Shown here piece after piece: positions 1 to 5,568 of a DNA stretch of 6,234 nt. How positions within the stretch are numbered: position 1 is the first letter of the stretch; each line of letters starts with the position of its first letter. Below the pieces are notes generated by a model, which ran no database searches, was not told the DNA's origin, and saw only the letters and a list, made by a program, of their open reading frames with translations. Source of the stretch: Bacteroidota bacterium (GTDB lineage: Bacteria; Bacteroidota; Ignavibacteria; SZUA-365); the NCBI GenBank assembly GCA_018224345.1, contig JAGTUW010000032.1:1-6234 (forward strand), given 5' to 3'. The translations under genes and the position numbers were made by a program.

Positions 1-455
1 ACTCCCAGTGAGGGGATGTTTCTTGCAACGCCATACGCGATAATGAGAATAACTCCGATGATCGTGACCCAGAGTGGCGGTTCGAAGCGCCAGACCCGCA
101 CGGCGAACAACCGGTCGGCGAACCAGGAAATCATCAAGATGAAAAACAGCGGGAGGAGCAGCGGACTGAGCAGATTCGCCATCAGCACGTATTTCCAGCG
201 CAGAGCGAACAGGTTGCCCAGAGAACTTTGCAAGCCGCAACCGGGACAGTCATAGCCCGTGACATATTCGAATGGACAGGGAATGGTCGTCACCGGTGTC
301 AGCGGTACAATGACTTCCAACCAGAGCACACCGAGCAGGAGCATCGCTGCCGCCAGCAGGATGACAACACCGCTCCTGCCCAGCACGGCGCCCGCAGCAG
401 CGAACGGTGCCTGTGCAACCGGCCTCCGGGTTTTACGTGTTGAACCTGCATTCAC
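1..455 (-). CDS. DUF2752 family membrane protein, C-terminus cut by window edge
   Basis: The minus-strand frame is open from 530 to the window edge. It carries the DUF2752 signature: a hydrophobic segment (about residues 27-46), a Thr/Pro/Cys-rich loop, then a Cys-Pro-Gly-Cys-Gly motif (C70 and C73, counted from the GTG at 455). A second long hydrophobic stretch follows, and near the end comes a Tyr...Arg-Asn-Ile-Pro motif (R145, N146) typical of the family's C-terminal helix. Only a short tail should be missing. The motif continues as Gly-Leu-Gln-Ser-Ser instead of the commoner Gly-Leu-Thr-Arg. The family's function is unknown; the paired cysteines could bind a metal or form a disulfide. I chose GTG 455 because GAGGG lies 7 nt upstream. 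An ATG at 530 is also possible; it would overlap the upstream gene by 20 nt, has no well-spaced ribosome site, and adds 25 residues with several rare codons. It probably forms an operon with the DUF5684 gene. Confidence 0.82.
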   Translation of the reverse strand, partial: MNAGSTRKTRRPVAQAPFAAAGAVLGRSGVVILLAAAMLLLGVLWLEVIVPLTPVTTIPCPFEYVTGYDCPGCGLQSSLGNLFALRWKYVLMANLLSPLLLPLFFILMISWFADRLFAVRVWRFEPPLWVTIIGVILIIAYGVARNIPSLG

Positions 456-510
456 GGCCCTGCCCTCGAAATTCGGATTACTGCTCACAATCCTGTTTTT
501 CGCAACACCG

Positions 511-879
511 CTATCCGATATATTCCGCATCTCCGAAGGCAAGAATCGGGATGAAAATCGGTGTCAGCAGAATCAGACCGATGGCGAAGCCAGTCCCCTT
601 CCCAAACACCCGGGCCAGGTCAAGATAGACCAGAATACCGACGACGATATTGACGCAGGGAATGAGCATGAGGATCAGCCACCATCCCGGTCTTCCGACG
701 ATGGTCAGCATCACATAGATATTGTAAAATGGAATAATCGCCGCCCAACCGGGCTGGCCCGCCTTCGTGAAAATCCTCCAGTAACAGGCGATAAAAAATA
801 CCGCGATCAGCAGCATGACGATGATGTATCCGACACCCAGACCTTCAACGCCGCCGGTATCACCGTACTGATACTCCAT
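511..879 (-). CDS. DUF5684-like small integral membrane protein
   Basis: This is a complete 122-residue protein. Hydrophobic segments lie at about 14-33, 64-84 and 97-115, and an amphipathic or fourth helix at about 43-61. Family-type motifs include Lys-Ala-Gly-x-Pro-Gly-Trp followed by Ile-Ile-Pro-Phe-Tyr-Asn (38-53), Gly-Arg-Pro-Gly-Trp-Trp (62-67), Leu-Asp-Leu-Ala-Arg-x-Phe-Gly-Lys-Gly (86-95) and a C-terminal Phe-Gly-Asp-Ala-x-Tyr-x-Gly. I recognise this pattern from DUF5684 proteins, some of which are annotated as signal-peptidase-like, but no catalytic Ser/Lys dyad is evident and I assign no enzymatic role. The ATG at 879 is supported by GGAGG at 884-888 on the minus strand, 4 nt away. 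The DUF2752 frame follows directly downstream and is probably cotranscribed. An extended -10 promoter lies about 90 nt upstream. Confidence 0.8.
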   Translation of the reverse strand: MEYQYGDTGGVEGLGVGYIIVMLLIAVFFIACYWRIFTKAGQPGWAAIIPFYNIYVMLTIVGRPGWWLILMLIPCVNIVVGILVYLDLARVFGKGTGFAIGLILLTPIFIPILAFGDAEYIG

Positions 880-883
880 GAAA

Positions 884-888
884 CCTCC
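884..888 (-). promoter_or_regulatory. Ribosome binding site of the DUF5684-like gene
   Basis: GGAGG on the minus strand lies 4 nt before the ATG at 879. It fixes the start and shows that this organism uses Shine-Dalgarno pairing. Confidence 0.7.
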
Positions 889-971
889 GTTTGTGATGAA
901 CAGAACGCTGCTGAGAAAACCGAGCGTCGAAGCGCGGAGTGCACGCGTCCGGAAAACATGATGAACGGCAC

Positions 972-1000
972 ATTATAACACTTGCGCACGACGCGTACAA
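972..1000 (-). promoter_or_regulatory. Extended -10 sigma-70-type promoter for the DUF5684-DUF2752 pair
   Basis: On the minus strand a perfect TATAAT (977 to 972) is preceded by TGT, giving an extended -10 TGnTATAAT. A weak -35, TTGTAC (1000 to 995, 3 of 6 consensus bases), is spaced exactly 17 nt away. Transcription would start near 965, leaving a leader of about 85 nt before the ATG at 879. This rests on consensus matching only. Confidence 0.55.
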
Positions 1001-1167
1001 ATCAATTTCGGAAGGAAATCCGCGAACAATGCTTCCCTGCTCCATGCCACCCTCCTCCATCGGATAGCCGGCGTTCTCTTGTCTCAGAACGCAGATAGTA
1101 TTGACGTGGGAATTATTTTCCCCCCGAAAGGGTTACATTTCATTGAGTCTACTCGTTTCCCGAATCC

Positions 1168-1171
1168 GGAG
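1168..1171 (+). promoter_or_regulatory. Ribosome binding site that decides the E1 start
   Basis: GGAG lies 7 nt before the ATG at 1179. The same frame stays open upstream to a TTG at 1101, but that extension has no ribosome site and is not E1-like, so the ATG at 1179 is preferred. Confidence 0.7.
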
Positions 1172-1178
1172 ATCATTC

Positions 1179-3281
1179 ATGGCGAAATCGACCTCGCGCC
1201 CGGCGAAGAAAGCGTCCGAGGCCCCCAAACAGGCTCCAAGCCTCCCCCGTTCGAACAATCCGTACGCACTCACTATCCCGAAAAGCAACCCGTTCTCTCC
1301 CGACGAACTTCGCGACATCCTGCGCCTCATGATGAGCGCGCGGCGGCTCGACCAGAAAATGCTCACGCTGCTCAAGCAGGGAAAAAGCTTTTTCCATATC
1401 GGCGGCTCGGGTCACGAAGCCGCACAGATCGCAGCTGCGAAGGCACTGGTGCCAGGGAAGGACTGGTCCTACCCCTATTACCGCGATCTTTCCTATATGA
1501 TGGGGATGGGGCTTGACGCCGAGGGTGTGATGGACAATTTCCTCGCACGGGCCGACGATGTCAATTCCGGCGGACGACAGATGCCACAGCATTACGGGAT
1601 GAAATCCGCGCGCGTGGTTTCACAATCCTCTCCCACCGGTACCCAGTTCCTCCATGCTGTCGGCACCGCCAAAGGAGCGAAACTGGACAATACCGATGAG
1701 GTCGTCTATGTCTCGTCCGGAGAAGGCACAACCAGTCAGGGGGATTTTCATGAAGCGCTGAACTGGGCCAGCCGCGCCAAGCTTCCGGTGATTTTCTGCG
1801 TACAGGACAATAAATACGCGATTTCCGTACATCTCTCGCAGCAGACCGGAGGGTCCGTCTACGACATGGTCGCCGGCTATGTCAACCTCGACCGCATTGA
1901 AGTTGACGGGACGAACTTCTTCGAAACCTTCGAGGCATTCCGGAAGGCGACAGCACGAGCGCGGCGCGGTGATGGACCGACTGTCGTCGTCACCGATGTC
2001 GTGCGACTGCTCGCGCATTCCTCCTCCGATGATCAGACAAAATATCGCGCGAAGGAGGAACTCGAGCGTGATCTCCAACGGGATCCGATCAACCGGATGA
2101 AAGATGCGCTGATCATCGCCGGGATGCTGACCGAAGAGGAGTTCACCACCATGGAACGGGAGGTGCTCGACGAGGTCAACCATGCGACCGATGCGGCGGA
2201 CGCCAAACCGCTGCCCGATCCCTCGACGGCGCTGGATTTTCTCTTCTCCCCGAAAAAACTCGATCTCCGCTATGAACACAATACCCCGTCCGGAAACAAA
2301 ACCGTCATCGTCGACGCAATCAACCATGCGTTGCACGAAGAGATGGAGCGCAATGATAACATGATCGTTTACGGACAGGACGTTCAGGACGGCAAGGGGG
2401 GGGTGTTCACAGCTACCAAAGGGCTTTCCACAAAATTCGGGCTCAATCGCTGCTTCAATTCCCCGCTCGCCGAGTCCAGTATCGTTGGGACCGCGGTCGG
2501 ACTTGCCGTTCGCGGCTTCAAACCGGTGGTTGAAATACAGTTCGGCGACTACATCTGGACAGCAATGATGCATCTGCGCAACGAAGTCTCGTCAATGCGC
2601 TATCGCTCGAACAACGATTTCGCGGCCGCTATGGTGCTGCGCATTCCCGTCGGCGGTTACATTCACGGCGGACTCTGCCACAGTCAGAATATCGACGGCT
2701 ATTTCACGCATGTTCCGGGCCTTTACGTCGTCTATCCCTCTACCGCGGCGGATGCAAAAGGACTTCTGAAAACCGCCTGTCGCATGGACGACCCGGTCAT
2801 GTTCCTCGAACACAAAGGCATGTATCGGCAAGGCTATGCCGCTTCGCTCGAGCCCGACGAGGACTATCTTATCCCCTTCGGCAAGGCCTCCGTGCGCCGC
2901 GAAGGGAATGACCTGACTATAGTCGCCTGGGGGGCTCTCGTTCAGAAGGCGCTCGAAACCGCGCGTGTTCTTGACAAGGAAGGCATTTCCATCGAAGTCA
3001 TCGACTTGCGCACTCTCGTGCCGCTGGATATGGACACCGTTCTTAAGTCGATCGCCAAAACCAGCAGAGTGCTCGTCGCACATGAAGACACACTGACCGG
3101 CGGTTTCGGTGGAGAAGTGGCAGCACGTATCGCTGCCGAGGGCTTTGAACTGCTCGATGCGCCGGTCCGCAGACTCGGTGCGAAGGATTGCCACATACCG
3201 TATGCCTGGACCCTGGAACCGGAAATCCTGCCTCAGGACAAGGACGTTATCCAGGCCGCACGTGAACTTGTGGCGTATTGA
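1179..3281 (+). CDS. Fused E1 alpha/beta 2-oxo acid dehydrogenase (thiamine diphosphate-dependent; branched-chain type likely)
   Basis: A 700-residue protein fusing the E1 alpha and beta chains, usually two proteins of about 330-400 residues each. It decarboxylates a 2-oxo acid on thiamine diphosphate and reductively acylates the lipoyl group of E2. Residues 1-35 are a basic, Pro/Ala-rich tail. The alpha half (about 40-340) has the thiamine-diphosphate/Mg motif Gly-Glu-Gly (181-183) ending at Asp-Asn (N211), and a regulatory-loop-like His-Ser-Ser-Ser-Asp-Asp...Tyr-Arg (280-290). The Asp-Asp here resembles 2-oxoisovalerate dehydrogenases more than pyruvate ones. A Pro-rich linker (341-370) leads to the beta half (374-700), with Leu-Ala-Glu (E432), the Gly-rich Gly-Gly-Tyr-Ile-His loop and His-Ser-Gln (501-503). 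A transketolase C-terminal domain starts near 570. The E2 gene follows 38 bp later with no terminator between, so the two are cotranscribed. The substrate (branched-chain acids, pyruvate or both) cannot be settled from sequence alone. Confidence 0.95.
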   Translation: MAKSTSRPAKKASEAPKQAPSLPRSNNPYALTIPKSNPFSPDELRDILRLMMSARRLDQKMLTLLKQGKSFFHIGGSGHEAAQIAAAKALVPGKDWSYPYYRDLSYMMGMGLDAEGVMDNFLARADDVNSGGRQMPQHYGMKSARVVSQSSPTGTQFLHAVGTAKGAKLDNTDEVVYVSSGEGTTSQGDFHEALNWASRAKLPVIFCVQDNKYAISVHLSQQTGGSVYDMVAGYVNLDRIEVDGTNFFETFEAFRKATARARRGDGPTVVVTDVVRLLAHSSSDDQTKYRAKEELERDLQRDPINRMKDALIIAGMLTEEEFTTMEREVLDEVNHATDAADAKPLPDPSTALDFLFSPKKLDLRYEHNTPSGNKTVIVDAINHALHEEMERNDNMIVYGQDVQDGKGGVFTATKGLSTKFGLNRCFNSPLAESSIVGTAVGLAVRGFKPVVEIQFGDYIWTAMMHLRNEVSSMRYRSNNDFAAAMVLRIPVGGYIHGGLCHSQNIDGYFTHVPGLYVVYPSTAADAKGLLKTACRMDDPVMFLEHKGMYRQGYAASLEPDEDYLIPFGKASVRREGNDLTIVAWGALVQKALETARVLDKEGISIEVIDLRTLVPLDMDTVLKSIAKTSRVLVAHEDTLTGGFGGEVAARIAAEGFELLDAPVRRLGAKDCHIPYAWTLEPEILPQDKDVIQAARELVAY

Positions 3282-3319
3282 GAAATCACTGATCATTCTT
3301 CATACAAGGTTACATTGAT

Positions 3320-4711
3320 ATGAAAGTCGAAGTACTGATGCCCAAGATGGGTGAGAGCATCACCGAAGGCCGGATCCTGAAATGGCTCAAGCAGCCAGGT
3401 GATGCCATCGATCGAGATGAGAATATTCTCGAGATAGCAACTGACAAGGTCGATACCGAAGTCCCCGCCCCCAATGCCGGAATCCTGGTCAAAGTCATGG
3501 CCGAGGAAGGAGCAACCGTCGAAGTGGGTGTCCCCATCGCGATCATCGAAACCGATGCCGACGCCGCCGAGGTGGAACACGAAACCTCATCCCCACCTGC
3601 ATCTGCAGAGGAAGCAGAAAAAGGCGAACAGAAACAAACGACATCCGGGAAGCAGGAAACACCATCCGCAGATTCCCCGCAAGCTCCCTCGCCCGCTGCT
3701 CCCGCTGAATCCACAACCGCGGACGCAGCAACGGCCGCGGATAACGACGGTCCCCGTTTCTACTCTCCGGTCGTCATGCGCATTGCCTCGACGGAGGGCG
3801 TCAGTATGCAGGAACTCGAAAGCATCCCCGGCAGTGGCGCCGGGGGACGCGTCAGCAAAAAGGATATTCTCGGGTATCTTGAGAAAAGAGAGTCCGGTGC
3901 GATCAGCGCAGCTACCCCGGGAAAAAAGAGCGCTGCAGAGGCGGACGCAGCTATGTGGAATGATGCTCTTGCCTCCCGTCCCGCACCTTCGGCAACCGCC
4001 GACCAGAGCAGCGAAATCATACCAATGAGTAACATGCAGCGATTGATGGCGGAGCACATGGTGCGCAGTGTGCAGACCTCGCCGCATGTCGCCGTGGTCT
4101 CCGATGTGGACCTTACCAATATTGTCCGTTTCCGTGACAAGCATGCTTCAGCGTTCAAAGAGCGGGAAGGGCTTTCTTTGACATACATGCCCTTCATCGC
4201 GGAAGCAACGATACGCACACTGAAGGATTTTCCTCTGGTCAACAGTTCCATCGACGGCGAGAATATCATCATGAAAAAAATGATCAATCTCGGTATCGCC
4301 GTGGCCATGGATGACGGCGGATTGATCGTCCCTATCGTCAAGCACGCCGATACACTCAATGTCGTCGGGCTGGCCCGTGCGATCACTGACGTGGCAACAC
4401 GGGCGCGGCATCGAAAGCTGCAACCTGAGGAGATTCAGGACGGAACATTCACCATTACCAACTTTGGTGTCTTCGGAAATATTTTTGGCACACCGATTAT
4501 CAATCAGCCACAGGTGGCCATTCTCGGTGTCGGTGCAGTGCGAAAAACACCGGTTGTGATTGAACATGATGGAGAAGAAAGTATTGCCATCCGGTCTATG
4601 ATGTACGTATCGATGTCCTTCGACCATCGCATCATCGACGGTGCCCTCGGCGGACGCTTCGTCGAACGTATCAAGCATTATCTCGAAGGCTTCAACCCGG
4701 ATTCCATCTGA
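3320..4711 (+). CDS. Dihydrolipoamide acyltransferase (E2) of the 2-oxo acid dehydrogenase complex
   Basis: A 463-residue E2 with the full domain order. The lipoyl domain (1-78) has the modified lysine K43 in Thr-Asp-Lys-Val. It is followed by a flexible linker rich in Ala, Pro, Glu and Thr (79-145). The peripheral E1/E3-binding domain (146-189) ends in Gly-x-Gly-x-Gly-Gly-Arg-Val-x-Lys-Lys-Asp-Ile. After a second linker (190-230) comes the CoA-dependent acyltransferase domain (231-463). Catalytic residues are visible: His436 and Asp440 in Asp-His-Arg-x-x-Asp-Gly, and Thr-Asn-Phe-Gly at 380-383. E2 forms the multimeric core and passes the acyl group from E1 to CoA; its dihydrolipoyl arm is reoxidised by E3, which is not in this window. 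The start is clear because the lipoyl domain begins at once (Met-Lys-Val-Glu-Val); AAGG about 10 nt upstream is a weak ribosome site. A single lipoyl domain is usual for branched-chain and many bacterial E2s. The exact acyl specificity is unresolved. Confidence 0.95.
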   Translation: MKVEVLMPKMGESITEGRILKWLKQPGDAIDRDENILEIATDKVDTEVPAPNAGILVKVMAEEGATVEVGVPIAIIETDADAAEVEHETSSPPASAEEAEKGEQKQTTSGKQETPSADSPQAPSPAAPAESTTADAATAADNDGPRFYSPVVMRIASTEGVSMQELESIPGSGAGGRVSKKDILGYLEKRESGAISAATPGKKSAAEADAAMWNDALASRPAPSATADQSSEIIPMSNMQRLMAEHMVRSVQTSPHVAVVSDVDLTNIVRFRDKHASAFKEREGLSLTYMPFIAEATIRTLKDFPLVNSSIDGENIIMKKMINLGIAVAMDDGGLIVPIVKHADTLNVVGLARAITDVATRARHRKLQPEEIQDGTFTITNFGVFGNIFGTPIINQPQVAILGVGAVRKTPVVIEHDGEESIAIRSMMYVSMSFDHRIIDGALGGRFVERIKHYLEGFNPDSI

Positions 4712-4721
4712 CCCGTCATAT

Positions 4722-4770
4722 GGGCCAGTCGCGACAGGCCCGAGAACTGATTTCCCATGGGAAATCAATT
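4722..4770. repeat. Two tandem dyad symmetries after the E2 gene
   Basis: The first dyad (4722-4741) is GGGCC-A-GTCGCGAC-A-GGCCC, palindromic except for one A/A mismatch. The second holds a perfect 20-bp palindrome at 4748-4767 (TGATTTCCCATGGGAAATCA). One mismatch further out, two more pairs extend it to 4745-4770. As RNA the second could form an 8-bp stem with a CATG loop followed by a moderately U-rich stretch. They may be extra terminator or 3'-end-protecting hairpins, or protein-binding sites. Confidence 0.6.
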
Positions 4771-4778
4771 ATTGTTTG

Positions 4779-4823
4779 ACCGGCGGCGGCCGTGTACCAG
4801 CGGCCCCGCCGGTTGCTTTTCTT
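4779..4823 (+). terminator. Strong intrinsic terminator of the E1-E2 operon
   Basis: ACCGGCGG (4779-4786) pairs with CCGCCGGT (4806-4813). After one bulged C, GGCCG (4788-4792) pairs with CGGCC (4801-4805). The result is a 13-bp GC-rich stem with an 8-nt loop, followed by TGCTTTTCTT. The position, 68 bp after the E2 stop, suits termination of the operon. Confidence 0.8.
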
Positions 4824-4840
4824 CACTCCTTTCGTATATT
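4813..4840 (+). promoter_or_regulatory. Weak candidate promoter for the orphan membrane protein
   Basis: TTGCTT (4813-4818) and TATATT (4835-4840, 5 of 6 matches to the -10 consensus) are separated by 16 nt. The -35 would overlap the terminator tail. This is a consensus match only. Confidence 0.3.
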
Positions 4841-4928
4841 TCGGATAGTATCGTTCCCGTTTCGGCAGAAATGCCGTGTTGTACGTATTCGATGCCACAC
4901 GAACAACAAACCGCGTACAGAGTTTGCG

Positions 4929-5273
4929 ATGTCTCTCTCTCCAGTCCGGAAGCTTTTTCACGGTGTTGTATCGATGGTTGGAGTACTTTCCGCACTGTTA
5001 GGCATCATCCTCCTCCTCTCAGGATTCAGTGACTACATCAGTGCAGACAATCCCGAGATTCAACCCTTCGAACAACTCCTGCTCTCCGCCGGGTTTCTCG
5101 GAATTCCTGCGTCAGGGTTTCTCTTTTTCAGAACACACCGGAATCTGCGAAAGGGGAACAATCCGTATGGACTCCCCGATGCCCCCACACGCTCCCTCCT
5201 CCTCGTACTGCTGACCGTCATCGCCATCGCACTCACCACCACTTGCTTCGTCATCGTCCTGACAGTGTTCTGA
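4929..5273 (+). CDS. Small three-helix membrane protein of unknown function
   Basis: A 114-residue protein that I do not recognise. After a short basic start (Met-Ser-Leu-Ser-Pro-Val-Arg-Lys) it shows a hydrophobic helix at about 11-32 and a short acidic loop with Asp-Asn-Pro-Glu. A second helix spans about 48-66, followed by a basic cytoplasmic-looking loop (Arg-Thr-His-Arg-Asn-Leu-Arg-Lys) and a Pro-rich segment. A third strongly hydrophobic helix at about 89-114 runs to the C-terminus. Charge distribution suggests the N-terminus and the 67-75 loop are inside. The frame stays open upstream to 4641, but that part overlaps E2 and crosses the terminator, so the ATG at 4929 is taken as the start. 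The ribosome site is weak (AGAG about 6 nt upstream). It is separated from E2 by the terminator and from lipA by 295 bp, so it is probably its own transcription unit. Confidence 0.65.
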   Translation: MSLSPVRKLFHGVVSMVGVLSALLGIILLLSGFSDYISADNPEIQPFEQLLLSAGFLGIPASGFLFFRTHRNLRKGNNPYGLPDAPTRSLLLVLLTVIAIALTTTCFVIVLTVF

Positions 5274-5292
5274 CTGAATTGCGACAACTCTG

Positions 5293-5360
5293 CTGAAAGG
5301 ACAGGGGCAACGCCCCTGGCATCGGACAGCCATGATGAATCCAGCCCTGAAAGGGCGGCA
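5293..5360. repeat. REP-like palindromic repeat, one and a half degenerate units
   Basis: CTGAAAGG occurs at 5293-5300 and again at 5347-5354, 54 bp apart. Between them is a perfect 7-bp hairpin with a 3-nt loop, CAGGGGC-AAC-GCCCCTG (5302-5318). The second CTGAAAGG lies inside GCCCT-GAA-AGGGC (5344-5356), followed by GGCATA. I remember alternating 'CAGGGGCAACGCCCCTGG' and 'GCCCTGAAAGGGC' palindromes as a dispersed intergenic repeat in Bacteroidota, Chlorobiota and planctomycete-like genomes. Neither hairpin is followed by a U-run, so they are poor terminators. Confidence 0.6.
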
Positions 5361-5525
5361 TATACATCAATCCCACACATAACCTGCGCGTAATGGTTCG
5401 ACAGACAGCGCGGTAAAAGAATACCCGGCACGTAATCGCGAAAGTCGTCTGCGTTCATCGCGCCGTACGGTTGGTCGGCGATATTCCGCTGGAAGTCTGC
5501 GGAAAATAATCGTAAGTTGCCTGTA

Positions 5526-5539
5526 TGTCCTGCAGGACA
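5526..5539. promoter_or_regulatory. 14-bp perfect palindrome upstream of lipA, possible operator
   Basis: TGTCCTGCAGGACA is fully self-complementary and ends 29 nt before the lipA ATG, where a promoter or operator would lie. No regulator is identified, and chance cannot be excluded. Confidence 0.35.
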
Positions 5540-5568
5540 ATGCTGTGTTCACTGAATGAAAGAGATAC

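Larger units (their letters stand above)
880..1178. other. Divergent intergenic region between the membrane-protein pair and the E1-E2 operon
   Basis: About 300 bp with no convincing gene on either strand. It holds the minus-strand promoter and ribosome site described separately. It also has a 7-bp inverted repeat, GCGTTCT/AGAACGC (1071-1077 and 1086-1092, 8-nt spacer), and the E1 ribosome site. I could not find a good plus-strand promoter: TTGACG at 1101-1106 resembles a -35, but no acceptable -10 sits 16-18 nt downstream. Confidence 0.6.
4712..4928. other. Intergenic region between the E2 gene and the orphan membrane protein
   Basis: 217 bp without a gene. The first half holds three dyads ending in a terminator. 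The second half has a possible promoter at 4813-4840 and a small hairpin, CGGCA-GAAA-TGCCG (4863-4876), in the leader of the next gene. Confidence 0.6.
5274..5568. other. Intergenic region between the orphan membrane protein and lipA
   Basis: 295 bp with no supported gene. It contains the REP-like repeat (5293-5360), a 6-bp hairpin TTCCGC/GCGGAA (5484-5489 and 5499-5504, 9-nt loop), a 14-bp palindrome at 5526-5539, and the lipA ribosome site. The frames open on the minus strand here run into antisense of lipA and resemble nothing known to me. Confidence 0.6.

Noticed and set aside
259..978. Open frame of 239 codons on the plus strand over the left end
   Set aside because: It lies opposite the DUF2752 and DUF5684 genes, which have family motifs. 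Its own translation is low-complexity, rich in Asp, Gln and Asn, and resembles no protein.
1101..1178. TTG start extending the E1 protein by 26 residues
   Set aside because: No ribosome site precedes TTG 1101 and the extension is not E1-like, while ATG 1179 has GGAG 7 nt upstream.
1620..2573. Long open frame (317 codons) on the minus strand inside the E1 gene
   Set aside because: Antisense to a well-supported E1 protein. The translation is rich in Cys, His and Arg without family motifs, typical of a shadow frame in GC-rich coding DNA.
2592..3296. Open frame of 234 codons on the minus strand across the E1 beta half
   Set aside because: Antisense shadow of E1 with no recognisable domain and no ribosome site.
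1131..3317. GGTTACATT at 1131-1139 and 3309-3317, upstream of both the E1 and E2 genes
   Set aside because: Many shared 9-mers are expected by chance in 6 kb. The distances to the two starts differ (39 versus 2 nt) and the flanks do not match.
5302..5318. CAGGGGC-AAC-GCCCCTG hairpin as a terminator for the orphan membrane gene
   Set aside because: A good stem, but no T-run follows on either strand; it fits the REP-like repeat better.
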